Below are positions 26,040 through 33,829 of a stretch of DNA of 60,316 bases, in pieces. The position numbers were made by a program, and so were the translations under genes. The notes under the pieces were generated by a model that did no database searches, was not told the DNA's origin, and saw nothing but the letters and a program-made list of their open reading frames with translations. The first letter of the stretch is position 1. Every line of letters begins with the position of its first letter. The stretch comes from Lewinellaceae bacterium (GTDB taxonomy: Bacteria; Bacteroidota; Bacteroidia; Chitinophagales; Saprospiraceae). Where the stretch lies: assembly GCA_947476195.1 (NCBI GenBank), contig CANJPT010000012.1:1-60316 (forward strand), written 5' to 3'.

Positions 26040-26510
26040 ATGATCTCCCGCGCAAATAAATCGTTCGTTTGGCTTTGGATGGTGGCACTGCTTTGTGCTT
26101 CTGTTGGCGTGAGCGTACAGCAGGTCTACTGCTATTGCCTGGGTAAAACAACGGTTTCGCTTTTTGCAGCAGCAAATACCTGCCATGATGAAAAGCCAGC
26201 ACTGATCGCGGCGCATTGTTGCTCCAAAAATGCTGTAAAACGCTCCTGTTGTAAAACGCCCGACGCTGAGCAGCAGGGATGTACAAAGCGATCCACCAGG
26301 GTTTTTCAGCTCAAAGCTGAATATGAGGTCGCCAGTTCAGGCTTTAAAAAGCTTGACGTCCCTAAACTCCGGGCAAGCGAGCTTTCTTTTTTTGCTTTCT
26401 CCTTCTATTCGCCAATTGTTCAAGGGATTGCTTTTCAATATTTTGAACAACCACCGCCTGCCCTTTCCGGACGTCTGCGCTGTCTGCGCTTCGGGGTTTT
26501 TCGCTGTTAA
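26040..26510 (+). CDS. Cys-rich secreted/membrane protein, HYC_CC_PP-like
   Basis: About 156 residues with an N-terminal hydrophobic signal (LWMVALLCASVGVSV) followed by VYCYCLGKTTVSLF, then AHCCSKNAVKRSCCKT, and late EQPPP. The order (Y)C, CC...CC, PP fits the small family called HYC_CC_PP in Bacteroidota, which as I recall tends to accompany metal-linked TonB receptors. Its cysteines could bind a soft metal in the envelope (inference). It is followed by a TonB-dependent receptor with a Cys-Cys plug motif and a heavy-metal-associated domain protein on the same strand. Family assignment is from memory. Confidence 0.6.
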   Translation: MISRANKSFVWLWMVALLCASVGVSVQQVYCYCLGKTTVSLFAAANTCHDEKPALIAAHCCSKNAVKRSCCKTPDAEQQGCTKRSTRVFQLKAEYEVASSGFKKLDVPKLRASELSFFAFSFYSPIVQGIAFQYFEQPPPALSGRLRCLRFGVFRC

Positions 26511-26841
26511 TTGTGCTTAGAGCTTGTTCTGGAATTGGATTCTGGCCTGCAACCGGCCAATTTTATTTCATCCAGCGTTATCCTGCCTCAAGCGGTACGC
26601 CGGATCGCCCGGATACGACTGCAAATTTTGCCTTGCCTGAAATAAAATTTGCTCGCTTTCGGCTCAAAACCAATTCCCGAATAAGAGCTCTTAGTTGAGT
26701 GGAAGTAGATTCCACCAACAGCCTCTGAAGCGCCTGCTTTGGGATGTAGCTTTAGTCGAAATACCTGTTTCGGCTGTCACTGACCATACGACTTTACCTA
26801 GATATTGGGTGTCGCCGTATTTTAAAAGCAATTTAGCAACC
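26511..26841. other. Intergenic region with repeat copy C
   Basis: 330 bp between the Cys-rich protein and receptor genes, half of it occupied by repeat copy C (26520-26690). The remainder, 26695-26841, keeps the receptor frame open upstream but looks non-coding. No TAnnTTTG box was found before the receptor, so it may be transcribed from upstream. Confidence 0.5.
26520..26690 (+). repeat. Palindromic dispersed repeat, copy C
   Basis: The most complete copy. Ends are imperfect inverted repeats (AGCTTGTTCTGGAATTGG against the complement of CCAATTCCCGAATAAGAGCT), and an inner pair TTTTATTTCATCC / CCTGAAATAAAATTT makes a nested palindrome. CTTAG occurs at both junctions (26516-26520 and 26690-26694), a possible 5-bp target duplication. 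Related copies: 8385-8539 and 12290-12449. Confidence 0.82.
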
Positions 26842-29130
26842 ATGAAAAGCATTATTGTACTACTAGGATTTTTAGCCGGATGTGTCATCGGCCATGCTCA
26901 GACGGATCCATCATCTCCCAATAAGTCGACAGTTATCATCGGCCTTGTCACAAATGAAAAAGAAGAAATTCTTATCGGCGCATCCGTATTTTGGAAAGAT
27001 ACCAAACAAGGCACCGTAACCGATGCAGAAGGTCGCTTTAGCCTTGCCGCTCGGAATATAGCCGCGACATTGGTAGTCAATTACGTTGGTTATACCGCTG
27101 CGGAGGTCGAAGTGCTTCCGGGAGAAGAGAAGATCTGGATAGAAGTCACGGGTGTAACCCAACTGAAGGAAGTGACAGTGCAGGGCAAAGGCTTTGACAC
27201 CCATATATCCACCCTCGGTATCCGAAATATAGAAAACATCACCAGCAAAGAGCTTCGCAAAGCGCCCTGCTGCAATCTATCTGAAAGCTTCCAGACCAAT
27301 GGCGCCATTGATGTGACCTACCCCAATGCATTGACGGGGGTGAAGGAGATTCAGCTGCTCGGATTGCGCGGAATTTATAGTCAGTTCATGGTAGAAAACC
27401 GCCCCACCATGACGGGCATTGCTACGCCTTATGCGTTTGAATACATTCCGGGTACCTGGCTTAGCGGAGTAGATCTGGCCAAAGGGGCAAGTTCGGTCAA
27501 AAACGGGAACGGGGGCATAACCGGGCAGGTCAATGCAGAGATCGTGAAGCCTGACATAGACAAACCTTTGTTTGTCAACATGTTCACCAGCACTGAAGGC
27601 CGCGGAGAGGTCAATGTACATTTGAATAAAAAGGGCAAAATGATGCATAATGGTTTGCTACTCCATGGATCTTTTGTGGAAAATGGCTGGGATATGAACC
27701 ATGATAAATTCAAAGATTCTCCCAACAGACAGCAACTAAACGGAATGTACCGTTGGAAATACGACGGTCCGGCTGGTTGTGCTCAATTCAATGTCCAGGC
27801 GCTAACCGATCGTCGCCAAAGTGGACAGTTCAGAGACATAGAAGGGTATTCGGGGCCGCGTTTTGAGATCGATCAGCAGAATGATCGATTAGAAGCCTGG
27901 GGAAAGTATGGCAAGGAGGAGCTTTTTGGTAAAAAATTCCTTCAAGTTGGAAACATTGTGGGCGCATCCTGGCATCGCACCCGTTCGAAATTTGGTCCAA
28001 ACGTCTATGCTGCAGAACAAAAATCGCTGTACGTCCAATCCATTTTTCAGAATATTATCGGGACTACAGATCATAAGATCGAGGTGGCGCCATCCATTCA
28101 ATATAATGATATACAGGAAAGTGTGAACGAAGGGAACCTGGATCGCCGGGAATTTGTGCCGGGCATCATGGCAGAATACACCTACAGCCGACCCAATTTA
28201 AAGATGGAGATTCCGGATCTGGTAATCGTATTGGGTGGCCGGATCGACTGGAACAGCCGTTTTGGCTGGCAGGCCACGCCACGTTTGAGCGCAAAGTATA
28301 ATTTTACGCAAAAAAGTATAGTACGCGTGTCTGGAGGGCGGGGATTCCGTTCGCCCAATGTCATGGCAGAAAACATTAGTTTGCTGGCCAGTAACTGCAA
28401 TTTCGTTTACTCCGCTCCGCTTTCTTCCGGGGGAAATGCGCAACTGGGACCTGAAGAAGCCTGGAATTATGGTGTAAACTACACCCGGAATTTTAAGGTT
28501 GCGCAGCGGGATGCGAGTTTCAGTGTGGATGTATACCGTACCGATTTTGTACATCAGGTATTGGTAGATGTCGAACAGCCGCCGAGAGATTCCCAGCTTT
28601 CGGTTTATTTTTACAATTCAGCAGGCCAATCCTTTAGTAACAGCGTGTTGCTCAACTTTCAGTTCAGTCCGCTGGAGGGTCTGAATGTGAAATTTGCGTT
28701 CAAATGGAACGATGTCAGGGCAGAATTTGCAGATGGCAATTTAAAAACGATTCCATTGGTAGCGAAGCAGCGTGGCTTGGTTTCAATAGATTATTCGACC
28801 CCAAACAAACGCTGGTCAATGAATACCTACGTCCAGATCGTGGGTCCACAACGTTTGCCCGATAACTCCTTTGTACCGCATGAACTGCGGCATGATTTTT
28901 CGCAAATCACCCCCACTTTTGCGCTTTTGAATGCACAGATTACGCGCAAAATAGGCCAGAATTTAGAACTGTATGGTGGGTGTGAAAATATCACGGGTTA
29001 CCAGCAGCACCATGTGATCATCAGTGCCGAAGATCCGGGGTCGATCTATTTTAATGGTTCTCAGGTTTGGGCGCCTATGATGCGGCAGGTGGGATATCTG
29101 GGTGTTCGGTGGTCGCCAAGCGGTTTGTAA
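26842..29130 (+). CDS. TonB-dependent receptor, probable metal-linked type
   Basis: A 762-residue outer-membrane receptor: signal peptide (MKSIIVLLGFLAGCVIGHAQ), carboxypeptidase-D-like N-terminal domain (about 33-115, GASVFWKDTKQGTVTDAEGR), plug (about 120-240) and a 22-strand barrel ending in VRWSPSGL. The plug contains RKAPCCNLSESFQTNGAIDV and GVKEIQLLGLRGIYSQFMVE; I associate the adjacent Cys pair with receptors encoded beside HMA-domain proteins, suggesting copper or another soft metal, though this is not proven. ATG 26842 yields the signal peptide; the longer frame to 26695 is discarded. The HMA protein gene follows 148 bp downstream. Confidence 0.88.
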   Translation: MKSIIVLLGFLAGCVIGHAQTDPSSPNKSTVIIGLVTNEKEEILIGASVFWKDTKQGTVTDAEGRFSLAARNIAATLVVNYVGYTAAEVEVLPGEEKIWIEVTGVTQLKEVTVQGKGFDTHISTLGIRNIENITSKELRKAPCCNLSESFQTNGAIDVTYPNALTGVKEIQLLGLRGIYSQFMVENRPTMTGIATPYAFEYIPGTWLSGVDLAKGASSVKNGNGGITGQVNAEIVKPDIDKPLFVNMFTSTEGRGEVNVHLNKKGKMMHNGLLLHGSFVENGWDMNHDKFKDSPNRQQLNGMYRWKYDGPAGCAQFNVQALTDRRQSGQFRDIEGYSGPRFEIDQQNDRLEAWGKYGKEELFGKKFLQVGNIVGASWHRTRSKFGPNVYAAEQKSLYVQSIFQNIIGTTDHKIEVAPSIQYNDIQESVNEGNLDRREFVPGIMAEYTYSRPNLKMEIPDLVIVLGGRIDWNSRFGWQATPRLSAKYNFTQKSIVRVSGGRGFRSPNVMAENISLLASNCNFVYSAPLSSGGNAQLGPEEAWNYGVNYTRNFKVAQRDASFSVDVYRTDFVHQVLVDVEQPPRDSQLSVYFYNSAGQSFSNSVLLNFQFSPLEGLNVKFAFKWNDVRAEFADGNLKTIPLVAKQRGLVSIDYSTPNKRWSMNTYVQIVGPQRLPDNSFVPHELRHDFSQITPTFALLNAQITRKIGQNLELYGGCENITGYQQHHVIISAEDPGSIYFNGSQVWAPMMRQVGYLGVRWSPSGL

Positions 29131-29240
29131 AGTCTTAAATATAACTAAAAAAATTTAACAGGAAAACCAGAGAACAGGAAAATATAGAACCTTGCAACAT
29201 GATTGTAAGACGGCCATTTTTCGTACAGTTTTTCTGGTTA

Positions 29241-29264
29241 CCCGTTCACCCGTTCACCCGTTCA
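29241..29264 (+). repeat. Triple CCCGTTCA octamer
   Basis: Three exact tandem copies of CCCGTTCA lie 15 bp before the HMA-domain gene start, in its leader. The unit resembles the CCGTTCA heptad at 5856-5862. Confidence 0.75.
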
Positions 29265-29278
29265 AAAATTTAAAAATT

Positions 29279-29638
29279 ATGAAATTCATTCTCTTTTTCA
29301 GCACCATTTTCCTCCTAAACCTCACAAATCCTATCACAGCTACGGCACAAACCAATGCCCCTGCAGGCATGACCTCCAAGTTCAAGGTGTATGGCAATTG
29401 CGGCATGTGCGAAAAGCGCATCGAAAAAGCAGCCAAGATCAAGGGGGTTACAAAGGCAGATTGGGATGGAGATTCTCAAATGCTTACCATTCAGTTTAAC
29501 GAGAAAAAAGTGACTCCAGCGAAAGTCCAGAAAGCAGTTGCAGCCGTTGGACATGACACCGACAATGATCGGGCAAAGGATAAGGTTTATAACAAACTAC
29601 CAGACTGTTGCCAGTACGAGCGTCCATTGAAGTCCTAA
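29279..29638 (+). CDS. Secreted heavy-metal-associated (HMA) domain protein
   Basis: A 119-residue protein with a signal peptide (MKFILFFSTIFLLNLTNPIT) and one ferredoxin-like HMA domain. The metal-binding CxxC is in YGNCGMCEKRIEKAA; a C-terminal extension contains DCCQYERP with two more cysteines. It should carry Cu(I), Hg(II) or a similar ion in the periplasm, like MerP/CopZ relatives. ATG 29279 fits the signal peptide; the frame is open upstream to 29192. It follows the Cys-Cys plug receptor, supporting a shared metal-handling role. Confidence 0.88.
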   Translation: MKFILFFSTIFLLNLTNPITATAQTNAPAGMTSKFKVYGNCGMCEKRIEKAAKIKGVTKADWDGDSQMLTIQFNEKKVTPAKVQKAVAAVGHDTDNDRAKDKVYNKLPDCCQYERPLKS

Positions 29639-29700
29639 TTAAGTTAAGGCTCAGGCAGGGATAAAACTAATTGTCCCTACCATTCAATAATAATAAAAAC

Positions 29701-30351
29701 ATGTCAAAATCTTCCAAAAAAGCACTTGTCCTGGGCGCCTCCGGCCTGGTTGGCGGACATCTGCTACAACAATTGCTGGACAGCGATCATTACGACCAGG
29801 TCGTGTCGCTGGGCCGACGCCCGCTCGATATTCAGCATCCTAAACTCGTTCAGGAAACCCTCGATTTTGACCAGCCGGATCCTGTCAAAATTGTGGGGGA
29901 CGACTTGTTTTGTGCCCTGGGCACCACGCTTAAAAAAGCGGGCTCTAAAGCGGCGCAATACCGGATCGATTGCCTTTACCCCTATGAGATCGGTTGCATT
30001 GCCAAGCAAAACGGGATACGCAGCTATTTGCTGGTCTCTTCGGTAGGCGCCGATGCCAATTCATCCAATTTTTACCTGCGCACCAAGGGAGATCTGGAAA
30101 AACGGATCGAAGGCCTTGGCTTTGAATGTTTTGTAGCGGCAAGGCCTTCTTTTCTGCTGGGAGATCGGACGGAATTTCGCCTGGGAGAAAAGATTGGTAT
30201 TGTAATGGTTCAATTCCTTGCACCCATCATTCCTAAAAGCTACCGGGGTGTTCAGGCGGCATCAGTAGCGAAGGCCTTGATTCAGGCAGCCAATGGCAAT
30301 TTAAGTGGGACGCGCTTTTGGGAGAACACTGAGCTGATTGCGGCTATTTGA
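29701..30351 (+). CDS. NAD(P)H-binding oxidoreductase, HTATIP2-like
   Basis: A 216-residue atypical short-chain dehydrogenase with the nucleotide-binding motif VLGASGLVGGHLLQQLL at the N-terminus and SYLLVSSVGAD where the catalytic Ser usually lies; the Tyr-x-x-x-Lys becomes FYLRTKGDLEKRI, typical of the HTATIP2/YbjT-like group. Substrate unknown. ATG 29701 (MSKSSKKALV) is preferred to the upstream start. It lies 62 bp behind the HMA protein gene and could be transcribed with it, but no metal role is evident. Confidence 0.78.
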   Translation: MSKSSKKALVLGASGLVGGHLLQQLLDSDHYDQVVSLGRRPLDIQHPKLVQETLDFDQPDPVKIVGDDLFCALGTTLKKAGSKAAQYRIDCLYPYEIGCIAKQNGIRSYLLVSSVGADANSSNFYLRTKGDLEKRIEGLGFECFVAARPSFLLGDRTEFRLGEKIGIVMVQFLAPIIPKSYRGVQAASVAKALIQAANGNLSGTRFWENTELIAAI

Positions 30352-30372
30352 ATCTGAAACACAGGTTGTTTT

Positions 30373-30546
30373 GAAACACGTAGGCGCGTAGGACCATACT
30401 ACTGGATATTTTTGTTTTGGCCCCAGACCTATAAGGGTTTTGAAAACCTTATAGGTCTCGATTTTAGAAAATGTCCAGTAGTCTGGCGTAGGACACATAG
30501 TTTTTAAAACTTTGACCGCTATGTGACCTATGTGCCTATGTGTTTC
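30373..30546. terminator. Nested palindrome between convergent genes
   Basis: Three concentric inverted pairs: outer 30373-30392 with 30527-30546 (GAAACACGTAGGCGCGTAGG against CCTATGTGCCTATGTGTTTC, differences at a few positions), middle 30398-30411 with 30469-30482 (ACTACTGGATATTT), inner 30425-30441 with 30443-30458 (AGACCTATAAGG). The inner hairpin is a plausible bidirectional terminator. The right outer arm touches the stop codon of the acetoacetyl-CoA synthetase gene. Confidence 0.65.
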
Positions 30547-32536
30547 ATACCAACCCTTCAGCCATTTCAATAAAAAACTCCATCGCCTCCGGATTCCGCA
30601 TAGAGTCCCGGTTGTACGCCTTATCCAAGGGCTTTCTTTGTAGAACCTTCTTCACAGGCGTTTCCATTTTTTTGCCTGAAATCGTATAGGGAATATCAGG
30701 GGTTTCCAGAATTTCATCCGGCACGTGGCGGGGACTGTAGGCGGTGCGAAGGGCCGTTTTGATCTTGTTTTTTAATTCGTCCGTAAGGATTTGGCCGGGA
30801 TTTAGTGCGACGAAAAGTGGCATCCAGTCTGAGCCATCCGGCCGCTCGAGGTTGATGATCAGGGTGTCCCGCAGTGCTGTGATCTGATCCAGCGCGCGGT
30901 AAATCTCTGCCGTACCGATACGTACGCCCTGGCGATTGAGGGTGGCATCTGAGCGACCCAAAATAAGAAGACTGTTTCGTTCCGTGATCTGTATCCAGTC
31001 ACCGTGCCGCCAGACCTTGGGATAATGTTCAAAATAGGAAGCCTGGTATTTTGACCCATCGGTATCCCCCCAAAAAAAGACAGGCATAGAGGGCATCGGC
31101 CTGGTCACCACCATTTCGCCCACTTCGCCTGCGGGTACAGGATAACCTGCTTCGTCCCAGCTTTCCATCGCGCAACCCAGACAGAGACATTGTATTTCTC
31201 CCTGATAAACAGGTAGTTGTGGGTTTCCACCCACCCAGGCGGTGCACACATCTGTGCCGCCAGCCATGCTCGAAAGCCAGAGATCAGACTTTATATTTTC
31301 GTACACCCAGGCATAGGCTTTTGGTGGTAGTGGAGAGCCGGTGGAGCCGATGCTGCGCAAGTAGCTCAGGTCAAAATCAGCCCTCGGTGAAATGCCCGCT
31401 TTCATACAACTGACCAGAAATGGCGCACTGGTTCCAAAATGTGTGATCCTGGTTTTTTCTGCCAGTTCCCACAGCACATTCATGTCTGGATAGCCCGGAC
31501 TGCCATCGTACAAGACGATAGTAGCGCCTGCCAGCAAGGCGCCCACCGTGAAATTCCACATCATCCAACCCGTGGTAGAGTACCAGAAAAACCGTTCACC
31601 GGGACGAATATCATTGTGTAATTGGGTGTATTTGAGGTGCTCCATTAAGTTACCCCCGTGTGAATGCACGATGGCTTTAGGAATGCCAGTAGTGCCGGAG
31701 GAATAAAGAACCCAGAGTGGATCTGAAAAAGCACTGGGATGAAAGGCGAGGGATCTATTTTTGGTGGACGCAGTTAAGATGTCGCTCCAGCGGGTGACAG
31801 ACTGATCAATATTCAAGGTGGCGTTTTCATCTAGAAAAGGAATAAAGATTACCTTTTCGACACTGGGCAGCAGTGCACAGATCTCCTGCAAGGTTTCACG
31901 CTTGTCAAAAGCTTTTCCGCCGTAAGCGTAGCCATCCACGGCAATAAATATCCTGGGTTGGATCTGCGCAAAACGGTCGGCCACACTCGCTGCGCCAAAA
32001 TCCGGTGAACAACTCGACCATACCGCGCCAACCGACATGGTGGCCAGCACAGATACAATAGCATGCGGTGAATTGGGCAAAAACGCCGCCACACGGTCGC
32101 CGGGCTGAAGGCCGCTTTCGCGAAAAAAATGAGCCAATGAAGCAGTTTGATCTTCCAGTTCCGCCCAGCTTATTTCGGTCAATGGATGTCGTTCGCTCTG
32201 GAAAATGATTGCAGGGCGTTCATTTGTTTTTTGCCTGAAAATATGCTCGGCATAGTTCAGGGTCGCGCCTTCAAACCATTTATAATCGGGCATATGGTCG
32301 CCTGAAAGCACTTGCTTGTAAGGGGCATGGTGAATTATTTTAAAAAAGTCCCAGAGGCTTTCCCAAAAATCTTCGAGATGATCAGTGCTCCATTTCCAGA
32401 GGGCCTGATAATTGTCAAAGTACAGGTTTTTTTCCTTCGCCAGCCATTCGGTATAGCGGGCAAGGTTGCAGTCGCGCAGAAGCTTGGCAGAGGGTTGCCA
32501 GAGAAGTTTGGGTAGCGGTGTATTGGTGTCGGACAT
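30545..32536 (-). CDS. Acetoacetate--CoA ligase
   Basis: A 663-residue AMP-forming acyl-CoA synthetase of the ANL family that activates acetoacetate. The P-loop-like WVLYSSGTTGIPKAIVHSHG and the adenylate-binding RSDATLNRQGVRIGTAEIYR are canonical; the N-terminal LLWQPSAKLLRDCNLARYTE and WFEGATLNYAEHIF segments mark acetoacetyl-CoA synthetase rather than acetyl-CoA synthetase. The C-terminal Lys region is SGKKMETPVKKVLQRK. The frame runs 56 codons upstream to 32704, but ATG 32536 gives normal length. It diverges from the Uma2 gene. A weak -7 box (TATTTTTG, minus, 32543-32550) is almost at the start. Confidence 0.9.
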   Translation of the reverse strand: MSDTNTPLPKLLWQPSAKLLRDCNLARYTEWLAKEKNLYFDNYQALWKWSTDHLEDFWESLWDFFKIIHHAPYKQVLSGDHMPDYKWFEGATLNYAEHIFRQKTNERPAIIFQSERHPLTEISWAELEDQTASLAHFFRESGLQPGDRVAAFLPNSPHAIVSVLATMSVGAVWSSCSPDFGAASVADRFAQIQPRIFIAVDGYAYGGKAFDKRETLQEICALLPSVEKVIFIPFLDENATLNIDQSVTRWSDILTASTKNRSLAFHPSAFSDPLWVLYSSGTTGIPKAIVHSHGGNLMEHLKYTQLHNDIRPGERFFWYSTTGWMMWNFTVGALLAGATIVLYDGSPGYPDMNVLWELAEKTRITHFGTSAPFLVSCMKAGISPRADFDLSYLRSIGSTGSPLPPKAYAWVYENIKSDLWLSSMAGGTDVCTAWVGGNPQLPVYQGEIQCLCLGCAMESWDEAGYPVPAGEVGEMVVTRPMPSMPVFFWGDTDGSKYQASYFEHYPKVWRHGDWIQITERNSLLILGRSDATLNRQGVRIGTAEIYRALDQITALRDTLIINLERPDGSDWMPLFVALNPGQILTDELKNKIKTALRTAYSPRHVPDEILETPDIPYTISGKKMETPVKKVLQRKPLDKAYNRDSMRNPEAMEFFIEMAEGLV

Positions 32537-32598
32537 GGTGGGCAAAAATACGTTGCGGAACGGTTGCAGTTCAGCACTTGCGGCGCAAAGTTCAAAAC

Positions 32599-32631
32599 TT
32601 TGGGAGAGTGCGAAGTGTTTGCTTATATTTG
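32599..32631 (+). promoter_or_regulatory. Promoter of the Uma2/acpH unit
   Basis: TTTG at 32599-32602 and TATATTTG at 32624-32631, separated by 21 bp, fit the Bacteroidota -33/-7 pattern. Transcription would begin near 32638, 14 nt before ATG 32652. Confidence 0.65.
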
Positions 32632-32651
32632 TCCAGCAAAAATTTAAGCCC

Positions 32652-33230
32652 ATGAAAGAATATACGGTGACCAATACACGCCCGATGACCGTGGAGGAGT
32701 ACATCGAGTTTGAGGAAAACTCAGAAGTGCGCCATGAATTTATTGAAAATCAACTTTACCCAATGCCTGGAACTACTGATGACCACAATGATATTTGTAT
32801 CAACCTCACGCAACTACTCAAAATGCTTTTGAAAACGATTGGGAAATTCAAAGTACATCAGGAAAACGTCAAAGTCCAAATATTGCACGAAAAAGACTAC
32901 ACTTACCCGGATGTGATGGTGGTCTCAGATCCGCAAGATTTTGATGCCCGTTATATCAAAAAATACCCACCAGTTATATTCGAAGTTATTTCCAAAACTA
33001 CCCGCATGGATGACCAAGTGGACAAATTCATCCGTTATAAAAACATCGCTGCGCTGCAAAACTATATATTGGTAGATTCCGAAAAAGTATTGGTAGAAGT
33101 GCGTTGTAAAACCACAGAAGGTAATTGGGAGGCCAACACATACCTGAGGTCTGACGGGCATTTCCCGATACCAGCCCAGGGCATAGACCTAAACATAGAG
33201 GACGTGTACGAAGGAGTCAGCTTCTTATGA
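32652..33230 (+). CDS. Uma2 family (DUF820) endonuclease-like protein
   Basis: A 192-residue protein of the Uma2/DUF820 family, predicted PD-(D/E)xK nuclease fold. The N-terminal MTVEEYIEFEENSEVRHEFI and the core DYTYPDVMVVSDP (with the acidic residue) followed by YPPVIFEVISKTTRMDD (E and K positions) are typical. No function is established; such genes are often plentiful and associated with mobile DNA. The frame is open upstream to 32466, but ATG 32652 lies just below a good promoter. Its stop overlaps the acpH start by ATGA. Confidence 0.85.
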   Translation: MKEYTVTNTRPMTVEEYIEFEENSEVRHEFIENQLYPMPGTTDDHNDICINLTQLLKMLLKTIGKFKVHQENVKVQILHEKDYTYPDVMVVSDPQDFDARYIKKYPPVIFEVISKTTRMDDQVDKFIRYKNIAALQNYILVDSEKVLVEVRCKTTEGNWEANTYLRSDGHFPIPAQGIDLNIEDVYEGVSFL

Positions 33231-33814
33231 ACCACCTCGCTCATTGCTTCCTTTCCTTTGGGGACGAAGATCTCTTGCTAGGTAATTTTTTAGGCGATGT
33301 TGTGAAAGGTCATAATTGGAAAAAGTATCCAAGGCCCGTCCAGCGAGGTATACTCCTGCACCGGACCATTGATTTCTTTACAGACAATCATCCGCTCACG
33401 GATCGATGCGTAGCGCGTATCCGGCCTTTTGCCAGGCGGTATTCCCCCCCTTTTGTCGATATTCTGTACGATCACCTGCTGGCAATACATTGGGAAAAAC
33501 ATACTATGGAGCTATTTGAGGACTTTGCACAGAATACCTATCTTCAACTGGGAAACAGGGCCTCTGAAATGCCGCCCATCCTTCAGGAGCGCCTGCCAAA
33601 AATGCTTGCCGGGAAATTCTTACACGGCTACAGGAATCGGGAAGGATTAGACTGGGTATTGAACCGGTTTACACACAGGCTTACTGGTCAATTTGACTCT
33701 CAAGCCATTTCAGATGCTTTTTTTGAGGAAATTGATGCGTTTTCAGAAGACTTCAATGGCTTTTTCCCTGATTTGGTGGCGCATGCCAGACTTTTTTTAG
33801 CGCAAAACAGGTAG
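33227..33814 (+). CDS. acpH: Acyl carrier protein phosphodiesterase
   Basis: A 195-residue AcpH/DUF479 protein, which removes 4'-phosphopantetheine from acyl carrier protein. The opening MNHLAHCFLSFGDEDLLLGN and the metal-site segments GILLHRTIDFFTDNHP and YDHLLAIHW are diagnostic; Asp and His ligands of the HD-like site are present. The length agrees with E. coli AcpH (193). It overlaps the Uma2 gene by four bases and is probably translationally coupled to it, an unusual partnership with no evident functional logic. Confidence 0.9.
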   Translation: MNHLAHCFLSFGDEDLLLGNFLGDVVKGHNWKKYPRPVQRGILLHRTIDFFTDNHPLTDRCVARIRPFARRYSPPFVDILYDHLLAIHWEKHTMELFEDFAQNTYLQLGNRASEMPPILQERLPKMLAGKFLHGYRNREGLDWVLNRFTHRLTGQFDSQAISDAFFEEIDAFSEDFNGFFPDLVAHARLFLAQNR

Positions 33815-33819
33815 TTTTG
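33812..33819 (+). promoter_or_regulatory. -7 box of the propeller/HTH regulator
   Basis: TAGTTTTG fits TAnnTTTG and overlaps the acpH stop codon. The transcript would start near 33826 and give a very short leader before ATG 33830. No -33 TTTG at ideal distance. Confidence 0.4.
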
Positions 33820-33829
33820 CACGGTGCAG

